From the NCBI GenBank assembly GCA_009617715.1, contig VTFK01000177.1, positions 558,001 to 622,000 of the forward strand: 64,000 bases of DNA, read 5' to 3'. Origin of the DNA: Plectrocnemia conspersa (taxonomy: Eukaryota; Arthropoda; Insecta; Trichoptera; Polycentropodidae). Under the pieces are notes generated by a model, which did no database searches, had not been told where the DNA came from, and saw nothing but the letters and a program-made list of their open reading frames with translations. Shown in pieces: positions 1-10,220 of the stretch. The position numbers were made by a program, and so were the translations under genes. Within the stretch, counting starts at the first letter, position 1, and the number at the start of each line of letters is the position of its first letter.

Positions 1-181
1 GTGATTAGCCATAATGACGCAGTGGTCAAAAATAATTATATTGTCTAGCCATAAAAATTAGTTCTTTGATTTGTTTGTCTTGATTAGTGTGTCAATTGAC
101 ATTACATGACTCGATCATAGCTTATTACTTTAAAACACCTAGACTGCGTATGTTCAATAGAATTTTTAATAAATTCTGTAA

Positions 182-236
182 TGTAACAGAAATGACCGCG
201 GCCTTTTTTATGATAGGGATGGCTGGCGAAATATAA
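182..236 (-). repeat. Short repeat with GCCAGCCATCCCTATCATA core, inverted copy
   Basis: On the minus strand it reads TTCGCCAGCCATCCCTATCA, then a poly-A run, GGCCGCGGTCATTTCTGTTA. The same block is at 33,770 and 33,960 on the plus strand, so it is the end of an interspersed element. Confidence 0.65.
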
Positions 237-456
237 TCAAAAGCAGACATATTTTATCAATATAGTGAGAAATTTTAGATTTTTTTAAATATGACTTATG
301 ATTTTGATTGACAGCAGCGGATCTCAGTATAAAATGAGGATGAAGCAAAGCCCTTTTCGGAAAATCGGAGTATTTGCATGTATCTTGTATTTAATAAAAT
401 AATAACTCAAAGCATGCGTATGATCAAATATAGGCATTCATATATTATATTAAAAT

Positions 457-617
457 CAGGCACGTATGGTGAGATACATTCCCTTTCTCTAGCTCGCGTG
501 TTAAGTGACGAGAGTGAGTGAGAAGAAGTGGGCGTGCGGAACGCATGTAATGCACGCTCTTATCTCTCACTCACTCTCGTCATTTAACACATGAATGAGC
601 GAAAGGGAATGTATCTC
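457..617. repeat. Foldback MITE, copy 1
   Basis: A near-palindromic element. It starts CAGGCACGTATGGTGAGATA, continues with CATTCCCTTTC, GTGTTAAGTGACGAGAGTGA and AGAAGTGGGCGTGCGGAACG, and returns as the reverse complement to GGGAATGTATCTCA. The right end lacks the last 15 bases seen in copy 3. Homologous copies are at 4,350 and 57,008. Confidence 0.85.
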
Positions 618-3302
618 AATAAATGTAATAATTTTAATGACATTATTTTATTTTATTTTAGTTTTGTTGCATCAACTGATACGATAAACATAATATTTTG
701 TTTTTCATCTTATATTTTATTCACTGATTTTTAAAATCATCTTTTCTTCATACTGATTCATCACCCATTTAAAGGTAAGAAAACAAAAATAGTCAATTTA
801 ATCTATCACTTAAAATTATTAAATTGCTGCACTTTTTTAATTTAGAACATTTTGTAATGAATTAGTTAAAGTTTTGGCGTGAGCAATGGTAGAAGCATAT
901 GGTGGATGCCTAATAAAAATATTATTATTTTATTTCTGTTGTAACATATTCATCGTTCTAGAGTTATTGCTCAGAAATTATTATGAAATGTGCTTCATCG
1001 CACATAAGTGATCATTTAAGCAAACTAGAGATACCACCAGCATATTTAAAAAACACGCAGTAAAGCTTTCAAGATGTTGGAATTTGAATTACGCGCATTG
1101 TGCGCAGTACTATTAAGCATTTTTTTTTGATCTTGCTGTTAAAAATGCAACTTACTCACTTTTAATAGAGAAGGTTTAAAGTTGTTTCTCAGACACATGA
1201 GAGAAAATAAATAATAATTATTATTATTTTCTACAAAGCTCTTACAAGCTATACTAAGAAATGACTTTCTCGAGTAGCATTGTTGATTGTACTTGAATTA
1301 CACTTCTTCTGGATATTCTGGAAAATTTTTTTTGTCTGTCACCTAATTACCAGCGCTTGTACTCACAAGAAGTGTATAAAAAACAGATGTAAAGGCCCTC
1401 ACCCGCCGACCCATTAGTGACCTGTAGCTGTAACATCCTGTTGACTTCGCATAGTTAGTTGTGCGCTAATGAATTGCTCCACCTCCGTTTTTGACCTAAG
1501 CTGTCACGATCGACGACTGCAGCTGGGTTCCCAGTAGCGATTAGAGTTGATGGTCTTTCGGCATCAATAACAGGTGCATTGAAAAACTTTATAATAGGAA
1601 CAGCTGTTCAATTTTTTATTAGTGTTGATTTGTTTTCATATAGGTACTCGCAGTTGGTAGATATATTGTGGTTTAGCCTTTAATGTTATTATTATAAATA
1701 TATTTTATTGTGCACCATGCATTCTGATTTCTCGATGATTTTAATTTATCGAGAATTCAGAATGTTCTCGACAGTCAAGTAGTCCTTAGAATTCGTCGGG
1801 CCATTAAATAATCTGCGAATAATTTCTTTCCCCATTTTACATATTTCTGCTTTTGAAAAATAACTAAAGATGTCATTTTTTTAATTGGCGAAAAATTTTG
1901 GATTTTGCAAATATTGAATTAATAACATCAATATCTGGTTTCTTTGATTAAATCATTTTTCTTTAATTGCCCGTTGAAATTCCGAGCTTAGCTTTCGAGC
2001 TTTTTAACAAAAATATAAGGCCCCCTTCGGCTGTCAATAATAATCGTAAGACAATTGTCAATAACAGCTGTTGCTACTTTACAAAAACAATATAACAAAA
2101 ACCTTTGAGGATTATTGCAAATGAAAAATGGCCCTTAATCGTTCTGAATTCTGCCGATTTCCATGCGTAATTTGTTCTTATCAGCGCGGGTTATTAGCTC
2201 ATCAAGGCAAAGATAATTCCGCCGGCCGGTTAAAGTAATAAAAAAACGCAAAAAGTTAGTTATTTAAATAATTTTGATCTTCCGGGAAAGTATGCATATT
2301 TTCAAACATCTGGCACGAGCACCTTCGGAAAGGTTTCTTATCTGAGTGTCTTCTTGTGAACATTTTTTTGTTATTCTCAGACCCATATTAAGTCCTTTCA
2401 AGAAGTATGCATATTAGTAATGAGCCCACCTTCACTTATGCAGCTTTATAGAAAGTGCAGTGGTTGTAAACATTTAAAAAATATTCGTACAAATTAAATT
2501 TTATATAAAAAAACGCTTTATAAAATTTATCCAGAAATGGGATTTCTCGATTTGACATTTTTCTCAAAAAGAAACACTTTGAAGTAAAGCTGCTATATCT
2601 TGCATATGCATAAATAAATAAAAAAAAAGTTAGCCGCTTTGCAGGCTCCGAGTCATGTACGTAGGATAAAGTCCGGTACGACGTCAGGTATTAAATATTA
2701 TATAATTCTTTGCTATATTGACGCCGCTAAAAAATCCATCAAGACTTCTTGCTCAAATTTATAGACAATTATTAAAACACGGATTAGCACTAATTATAAG
2801 CTTTGTTAATAAATTCAATGATGTTTAGAAAACATCAGTTTAGTTTCATCTTTACCGTTTATTTTACACATATTTGTGCTTGTTGTAGTAATGCTTTATG
2901 AACTCATAAGTGCATAAATAAAGCATTACATACTTTTAGCTGGCTAGTTTTTTTTTAAATAAATCAAAACCTATGCATCAACCTGTTATTATAGCTTTGA
3001 TACTTTGCTATTTATTATCAATATGATTAAAAAATATTATACTATAATATAATAATAAATTATTAATAGCGCATTATTTAACTTAAACATATTGCAGCGA
3101 TCGTTTAAATCTGTATCGCTTATGGCACTGCGTGAAAAACAGCTCTTGATACAACATGTCTTGCAGTCAATATTTTTGAGCAAGTAAACAAGCAATATTT
3201 TTTGATATTATTCTTATAATTTAATTTGTTAATGCTGCAGCTCCACAGCTCCTTTAACTACTATCAATAACATATGTTTAATAAATTTCATTACTATTTC
3301 AG

Positions 3303-3705
3303 ACGTACAAATAAAAACCTGCGTTTGGAGCGCAAAGAGATGCATTCAGACATAAAATATCATTGTACTCAGTGCAGTTATAATACATATAACAAAGATC
3401 TTATTGATAAGCACGCTATCTCGAAGCATTCAGAGCACAATAATTGTGATTGTGATTATTGTAAAAATAATATGCAAGTAAAGAATAGTATATTGGTAAG
3501 GTCTACATTATAGAATTTTGTTTCTTATTGTCTATTTATACAATAATTGCTTTTTTTATTACAGAAACATATTATCAAACAAAAAGGTTCGAATAAATAC
3601 AAATGTGTATTTTGCAATGATACTTTTGCGTTCTTCAGTTATTGTTACAATCATATGCAAAGCGTGCATCCTGAAGAATTCCAAAAGTTGGGAGAAAAAA
3701 AGTAA
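3303..3705 (+). CDS. C2H2 zinc-finger protein, two 3'-terminal exons (partial gene)
   Basis: Two exons are supported: 3303-3495 (acceptor after ..ATTTCAG, donor TTG|GTAAGG) and 3565-3705 (acceptor ..TTACAG, stop TAA at 3703-3705), with a 69-bp intron in phase 0. They encode about 111 residues with three C2H2 modules. The first is CTQC-x12-H-x4-H. The second, CDYC, crosses the splice and keeps one His but has no clear second His. The third is CVFC-x12-H-x4-H. This is the DNA- or RNA-binding zinc-finger fold and the product is probably nuclear. The first exon opens with one base of a split codon, so at least one upstream exon is needed; none was recognised in 1-3302. It may be the 3' end of a gene starting outside the window or a decayed copy of the neighbouring ZAD zinc-finger genes. 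AATAAA motifs follow near 4087-4102. Confidence 0.6.
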
Positions 3706-4349
3706 AAAGTGCAATATGTAGGTAAACGAGTGTAACATTTGGTAATCCCCAAACCTACGTCGCTTATAAATTGAAACATGAAAATGGGTGATCATCGGTT
3801 GACATAAGACAGAAGTTTTAATATGATAAAAATGTTGCGATTATAACATATGGGGCGGTCGTTGAGGTGCAGTGCGCCGCATCCCTGTCGTTCAGTATTG
3901 TCAGGGGACCAGTTTAGCCACTATAAATTAATCCCCAATAGATCTATTGAACTCTCATAATCGAGAACTCTCGCTAGATGCTTTTATAGTAAGCGAAACG
4001 CTGTTGAAGAAGTTAAAAATATTGAATCAGAACGAACCGTTATAATGACAGTCGGATTAAAGTTAGACAAAGTTGTAGGAGAATTCAATAAAAAATAAAT
4101 AAAGCAATGATACAAAACTAGATTACTTAAAATAGCCTTCATAGAATTTTTCGTTTCATTTAATTTATTTTAGTTGATTTTTAATTATTATTATTAAATA
4201 GTTGGTTTTGAATGACCGGACTGTCAAAAACAAATTAGTTCACCTTACGACGTAAGTTCGGAGATTACTGTATTTTTTTCATTGTTTAATATACTGCATT
4301 AATAAATCATTTAATTTTGCAGGCTTTGATTGAAGATATTAATAATAAT

Positions 4350-4525
4350 AACACGTGCGTACAGTGAGATACATTTACTTTTGCTCGCTCGCATGTTAAG
4401 TGACGAGTGTGATGAGAAGCAGTGGGCGTACGGAACGTATGTAACGAACGCCCTTATTTCTCACTCACACTCGTCACTTAACATGCGAGCGAGCGAAAGG
4501 GAATATATCAAACCGTACGCTCCTG
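4350..4525. repeat. Foldback MITE, copy 2
   Basis: Same palindromic plan as copies 1 and 3, with both ends present but diverged (ACACGTGCGTACAGTGAGAT ... ACCGTACGCTCCTG). It lies about 650 bp downstream of the partial zinc-finger exons. An open frame through it (4,330-4,530) is fortuitous. Confidence 0.85.
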
Positions 4526-5578
4526 AATAGTACATACACTTAGTAATGCTAAACCTAAGTATTATCGGTGTAATGAATTAATCGAAAAAATACACCAAAA
4601 ATTTAAGTTAAGTTTAAAAGTTTTTTCTATAACTCTAATTATTAATCATAAAATAATTGTATATATTGATAAGTATATGTGGTTATATATCGTACAAAAA
4701 TCTAGTACGTCATTTTAGGTAGATACTACCTATTTCATAGTCTTAGTCATGACTAAATAAAATTCAATGCAGTTGCTTCAACTATCAGCAAGATAAATTC
4801 AATCCCTTGAATTAATCCCTTGTAATTGTTAAGAAAAGTACAATAATATTTTTAAATTTATAATATGAATAATAATACTGTTACAATATATGGCCAATTA
4901 AATATAAATGGCCAATTGATAATAAGTAAATTATGTCAGATTAAATTTTCATAGTAAGTTTTTTCTTCATTTAACTATTAAAAGTTAAGTGCATCTAAAT
5001 CTGAATAATCATGCATTTATTTATTCACTAAGTTGTCGCATTAATCCCTTAGGGAAAGTACAAAAATAATTTAAATTAAAAATATGTGGGCAATTTAGTA
5101 TAAATGGCCGATTGTTGTGAGTCTACTGCTGTAAAATTCATTGTAAAATAAAAATGTGTTTATTTTATTATATAAACATTAAGGTGTGTATTAAAATATG
5201 TATATTTTATTATATGAACATTAAGGTAATGATATTTTCCATCACTTGTAAGGCCACTTTATTTATTATGAGCAAAACTAGACGGTAACAAACGTAACAG
5301 CGGTGGAGGGCAGCACATTCTTTGGCGGACCGCGACGGGAGTTTAACGACCGGCGGCACCTCGTCCGTTGATCACACCGTTTTAACATGTAACATAAATT
5401 GTAAAATGTCAATAAAAATACTACGACCGCGACTCAATTTGTGTATAATTGCCACCCGTCACCATCCGCCCTTCAAATACCATTACAAGTTAATAATAGC
5501 TTATTCTGATCCAACTTGTAATTTATAAATTACCAAAACATTTATTTTTTTAATATTTATAATGTTTAATACGCATCC

Positions 5579-5627
5579 TAACTTTGTGTGAGTGCAGCAC
5601 TATGCGTGCAGCACTCACACAAAGTTA
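5579..5627. repeat. 17-bp perfect hairpin
   Basis: TAACTTTGTGTGAGTGC (5,579-5,595) pairs with its exact reverse complement at 5,611-5,627 across a 15-nt loop. The word AGTGCAGCACTATGC occurs directly at 5,591 and 5,627, and a second hairpin follows at 5,641. Confidence 0.8.
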
Positions 5628-5640
5628 GTGCAGCACTATG

Positions 5641-5843
5641 CAGTGGGAACGCTCGTAACCGAGCGTTCCCACTGTGACGGCGATGGCACGATTTTATTGC
5701 TTTTGACAGGAATTTTTTACTTCTGAGAAGGGATAATTGTTTTTTGCGCTCTCCTATTGGTCAAAATTTTGTTTAGATATGCTTCATTCGATTCTCACTT
5801 ATTATGAGTCTTAATATTGTTAGATAACCGAGCGTTTTCACTG
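5641..5843. repeat. MITE-like element beginning with a 15-bp hairpin
   Basis: CAGTGGGAACGCTCG (5,641-5,655), loop TAAC, then the exact reverse complement to 5,674. The right boundary TAACCGAGCGTTTTCACTG (5,825-5,843) repeats the inner arm. The interior CTTCTGAGAAGGGATAATTG and TTTTGCGCTCTCC block recurs at 17,190, 21,205 and 50,355. Confidence 0.65.
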
Positions 5844-6058
5844 CGACGGCATGCTTTTGAATAAGGCCAGAAAAATGCATGTCATTAAAAAAACAACCGA
5901 TGGTAAGAAAAGATCGCGTATAATTAACATATACAAACTCTACGTGACGGTCTCAATTGTTGTTCAAAATTCAAATAATCTCCTGGTTCTTTTTTGCTAC
6001 TGCGACTCCGTGGCGTCTTGCTTTTGTGTCTCTTATTTTATGACCAAATGTCACATCT

Positions 6059-6357
6059 TTAATAATCTGGTTCGAGACAGCTTTGGCGAATGACAGATGA
6101 AGATGTTTGCGAGTCAATTGCATCGCTTCTGTTTTCAACACAAAATGAGTTCACGCCATTAAAATTAAAACGATTCAGATAGCCACTCACAATAGATGGA
6201 ATAACAATAGTATTATGTGCAGGGTAGAATGCATTTTCTAGCGCACGTCCAAACAAAAAGTAGTTTTTCGGCGGTAGATATGGGTGATTAATATCTCTGG
6301 ATGCGTGTGCTATTAGGTTGTCAGTGCAATATTTCCAAATAATAATGCAATTGTTCG
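6059..6357 (-). pseudogene. Transposon-encoded protein fragment, copy 1
   Basis: The minus strand is open for about 98 codons. Its key stretch contains ALENAFYPAHNTIVIPSIVS. A diverged copy at about 49,170-49,470 keeps the frame-level pattern A-x-x-N-A-x-YPAHNTIV, which argues for a translated ancestor such as a transposase of unrecognised family. There is no start codon and no catalytic motif, so I treat it as a dead fragment. Confidence 0.5.
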
Positions 6358-6827
6358 GTCACAAGATCTCTCTTCTGTTGATATATAAATACTTTCGAGA
6401 CGTATTTTCGTTTATTCAAAGTGATCGGTAGAATGAATTCTAAATTATAAAAAATTGTACAACTGATTTAAACCCCCCATATTTTTTACATAATAAAAGC
6501 AAAAAAATAAAGAAATCCTTGCAGTTGTAAATTAGTTAAATAATCACTCACATTAAATTTTTTATCTAATTGATTTGGAACATAGGCAACATAACTGTTA
6601 ATTTTATCGCCTCATACAACAGTGGCGTCATGTAGCGGTATTTATTGTACGCGATCGGTCTAGTTTCACTGGTCCTTCGAATTACTGTTTAGAGCGGTCA
6701 TGATTTCAAGTAAATAGAAAGAAAGCTTACGTTAGCATTATCTTCTCTTCGAAGGGAGAATAGTATATTTGTAGTTTTTCGTAACCACGTTTTGTAGAAA
6801 CTTAAGTAAAACACAGATTTTGTAGTA

Positions 6828-7080
6828 TTGTAAAGGGCCTATTTATATATGTATTTATTTAGGTTTTATTATGGCGGCAGTCTTGTGTGACGGACACACA
6901 TTCTCTTGGTGACTTGGCAGGCTCGCACAGCTGGTGCGGGCCCCGTGCACCATCCACTCCCTCATTTATATAAATAAGATGCAACTTCAAATCTTAAATA
7001 AAATACTACTGCAGCGGCTCAATCTTACCCTCCGTCGCCGAAGTATCTTACTCTTGCTCCTTAACAACCTTTCATTTTAA
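6828..7080 (+). repeat. Possible solo LTR
   Basis: A GC-richer block starting TGTAAAGGGCC, with a TATATAAATA box at about 6,967, AATAAAATACTAC and a CTCAATCTTACCC region. The order resembles an LTR U3-R-U5. A partly similar AATAAAAATACTAC...CTCAAT arrangement is at about 5,409-5,440. No flanking duplication was identified. Confidence 0.3.
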
Positions 7081-7293
7081 TTTTACTCGAATCGCACCCA
7101 CCTATAAAATGTTTAGTAGATCTTTGCTTCAATTAGATTTAAAAAATGCCATTTAAAATTTTTTATTAATGTATTTATTTAATAACAAAATAGATAAAAC
7201 GAATTCATATATTACTCCATTAAACAAACAATATCACATAAAATATTTTATACCTAAATATAAAAACAATATAGGTTTAAACAAACACCAGCG

Positions 7294-7299
7294 TTTATT
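7294..7299 (-). promoter_or_regulatory. Poly(A) signal overlapping the stop codon of the fusion gene
   Basis: AATAAA on the minus strand contains the TAA stop at 7297-7295, so the fusion transcript may have a very short 3' UTR. This is a motif match only. Confidence 0.4.
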
Positions 7300-7952
7300 C
7301 AATCGTTTTGGAACATTCGCGGCATTTTGTGTTAAACTCTACGTTAAACTCTTTCTTCAAAATATTTCTAAAATAGCTGAATTTCACCCTCAGTCCTTCC
7401 GTAGCTTTTTCATTATAGATATTCGATAAACTGGATACGGTACAATCGCTAGGAATGCACTGCTGCTTTACTATATGATTTTTGCATTTATGAGACTTGG
7501 TGAACACAAAACCTTCTAAAAACTTCTTCACTGCCGATCTCTTTTCACGGTAGAAACCCTCTTTTCTATCTCCGCCGCGCATATCCGACACTAAGATGCC
7601 AGTTTTATTGTATTTGTTGGCGATTCGCGTTATTCTATCCCTGGATACGTTCAAAACCTTGGAGAATATCTTCTGACATACTTGCAGCTCCCTAGCGTCA
7701 TCTTCATCGGAGAAGGTGAAGAAATATTGTATTGAAATTGTCTTTTTAGAATTAGGGTTATTCGTCCTTCTTCTCTTAATCTTCAGAATTTTAATATGGT
7801 TTAGAATGAAAGCGTCTTCAGCTATCCTGCTGTTTAAAGAATAAAAATCTGCACAGAACATATGTACATCTCGCATGTTGAGACATTTGCAATACATCTT
7901 GTTGGATATGTGTTGACATCGTATTAGATTCGGTACTTCAAAGGGCATGTGT
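7295..7952 (-). CDS. Terminal exon of the fusion gene: N-terminal half of a transposon-borne protein family
   Basis: The exon starts after a strong acceptor (TTGCTCTTTCTCAG) and completes the split Arg codon of exon 5 in the same frame. The frame is also open from an ATG at 7,981, giving 228 aa if translated alone. It has a CxH...CxC cluster (fusion residues 302-313), a Lys/Arg-rich stretch, a VCQKIF motif (381-386), an RGGD motif (415-418), SYFRNIL (482-488) and a final CxxC. From memory this order resembles a family of long uncharacterised proteins common in aphid, moth and beetle genomes, whose second half carries a DDE/RNase-H-like nuclease. That half is missing: the stop lies just after the CxxC. 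An intact frame of this length in AT-rich DNA suggests recent arrival or selection. Confidence 0.7.
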
Positions 7953-10220
7953 CTGAGAAAGAGCAACAGTTGGTGAAACATTATTGATAAAAGCTTCTTG
8001 TTTAAAAATATATATTCACCGTTTATCGCAGTTTTCGCATTGAAAGTTCTCTTCAGCTTTTGCCATATGTATTTGATAGTGTTTATGTAAGATATTTGGC
8101 GTTCTAAAAGTCTTCTTACACTCTTTGCATCTAACAGATCAGATTAAATCAATAACAATGATAATATCGTCGGTTTGGAATAAGATCGTCACAATTCAAT
8201 GATTTTTATACAAAACGAGTCTTGAAAAGAAAAAATATGATAACCATTACAAAGAAAAATAACTCACGCATAAAATCTTAAACAGCGTAGTTATTATTTA
8301 TGATTGAATGCATTTATTTATGTTAACGTTTTCAATTTACTGCGTAAAAAAATGGTTATTTTGTTAGGCATGAAATATGAAGAAATGAAACAATCTTCTT
8401 CCAAATCCAAATGTTTTCATGATTTGCTTTTTTAATAAAATAAGTTTCATACTCAAACGCTGACGGCTGAAGATGCTGAGCCATGTGCCAATTTATATTC
8501 CGACGATCGGTAAGTTTAGTTTCGCAACAGATTACGTATCCTGGCGTCGAGTGTTCGGTACTGTAATGCTCCATCAACTGTGAAGTGATTTAATCATAAA
8601 GATCGAATTAAAAAAAATTTAAACCAATCTAATAACTAACCTGGTTTATGCTGGTAAGTTCTGGACTAGCGGAACATAGATCGCATTCTATATTATAAAA
8701 TTCGGAAGCTAATTTGGCTAGTTTTTCGTTGTTGATTATAAACTTATGGCCTTTGATTATTTCGTTAGGATTAAATTCACTTTCGTCGATTTTAGGTTCA
8801 TCGTCGGAATTGTTTCTATCGATTTCATTTTTAACAAGAAGTTCATCTTCGCAATCGAGCGACAATTCCATCGACGTATCCGGAAAAGCGTCGGAAATTT
8901 CCTTTTTAATTAAAACTTTTTCAGAACTATCTTTGTAAAAATTCGGTTGTGAAGTATCCTGAATTAATATTTAAAAGATTTAATAAATGTATTTTATGGA
9001 AAATATAAGAAAATCCTAAGGCTAGAACAGATTAACTGAAATAAACATAGTTTAGTGATAATTAGATTCGCAAAGTAGTTAGGTTAAGACATTTGCACTT
9101 TTTTTTAAATTAAATAGACACATATTTTGTGGAGTACAGAAAGTTACAGTTGAACAAAGTTGCTTTTACAAACAAAAACGCGAAATAAATTGTCATTTTG
9201 GAACATCTAAAAATTTGAAAAGTTACTAAAACTATTTAAATACTATTTTTTGTTATTTTCTAAAGTTGTTAAACAATAAGTAGTAATGATTTAAATTTTA
9301 TTTTTTTAAAGTTTACAGTATAATTAATTTTTTCTAATGATTTTTTAATTTCTCTGTGTTTTTATACTTTTAATCATCTTCAACTCTCTGTCTATCTGAC
9401 ATTAAAATCACCAGAAAAAAATATAATGCTGGATATTACGTGTTCTCAATAATAATAAATTAACAAGTCAATTATAAATTATATACAATATTTGATAAAA
9501 GTGCAAATAACATGTTCTACACAGGTGTCACATTTTTTAGTTGTTTATAAGCAATCAGTTAACAGAGTTTTTACTTTAGGATTTTCATATTAAAAATAAT
9601 ATTTATAAATTTTATTACCTGTGGTGAATTTATTTGTGAGTCAATATCTTTTTTGATGTTAAAATACAAGATCTGTGATGATTTTACTTGTTGACGAAAA
9701 GTATAATATTGATTTATAGAGCTTACGCAGTCCTTGCAGATAATTTTAGATGGATCTGAAGAGTTCACCTAATTTGAAAAAAAACCCTATAAAAACTGCA
9801 TTTAGTCTTACTGAATACAAACAATAAAAATAATATTCTTTCATATGAATTAATATTATTTACTTTTACATATAGAGCTTTGAGACTAATTACAACAAGT
9901 CATGTTGAAGTTTGTTTCTCCGTCACTAATCAATTATCACTAATGATGTTTATACGAATTTTTAATATTATTTTTTCATCATCATCCATCTCGCTCTTAC
10001 AAACAACAGACAACGGAGAGAGAGAAAAATAATAGGAATTTATTATGAACTCAACCATGATGTCAAAGAGCTCTTTGATCTTTTTGGTGAGAATATGAAG
10101 AGGTTCTTCCTCTTCGTCGAACAAGCGGCAGATTAGGGCTTCGCCGAGCTGTGGTGCTCCGCATATGCGACATCTGCTAGACAGCTTCACGGAAGCCGCG
10201 GGGGCTCCGTAGTCATCCAT
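7295..10220 (-). CDS. ZAD C2H2 zinc-finger protein fused to a transposase-derived C-terminus (predicted 508 aa)
   Basis: Six exons on the minus strand: 10220-10056, 9768-9619, 8958-8641, 8577-8453, 8130-8020 and 7952-7295. All junctions are GT-AG and the CDS is 1,527 nt. Residues 1-105 form a ZAD dimerisation domain with zinc ligands Cys17, Cys20, Cys66 and Cys69. Residues 106-194 are an acidic linker. A C2H2 finger follows at 197-220, a CC-type finger at 228-246 and a C2H2 finger at 254-274. A CxxC at 284-287 opens a fourth finger that is never completed. From residue 291 the sequence leaves zinc-finger homology and resembles a transposon-borne family. ZAD zinc-finger proteins are usually nuclear DNA-binding factors. 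Exons 1-5 match the divergent paralogue at 11,986 in phases, and exons 4 and 5 also in length. The ATG at 10,220 was chosen because it gives the same short leader before the CRxC motif. Exons 1-5 are well supported; the last splice needs RNA evidence. Confidence 0.78.

Larger units (their letters stand above)
1..3302. other. Gene-free stretch left of the zinc-finger exons
   Basis: AT-rich DNA with two repeat copies (182-236 and 457-617). GC-richer patches at about 1,390-1,560 and 2,010-2,250 have no open frame and could be regulatory. The missing upstream exons of the 3.3-kb zinc-finger gene were searched for by eye and not found. Confidence 0.4.

Noticed and set aside
4330..4530. 66-codon open frame
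   Set aside because: It lies wholly in foldback MITE copy 2 and is not open in the other copies.
8714..8938. Plus-strand 74-codon open frame
   Set aside because: Antisense shadow of exon 3 of the minus-strand fusion gene.
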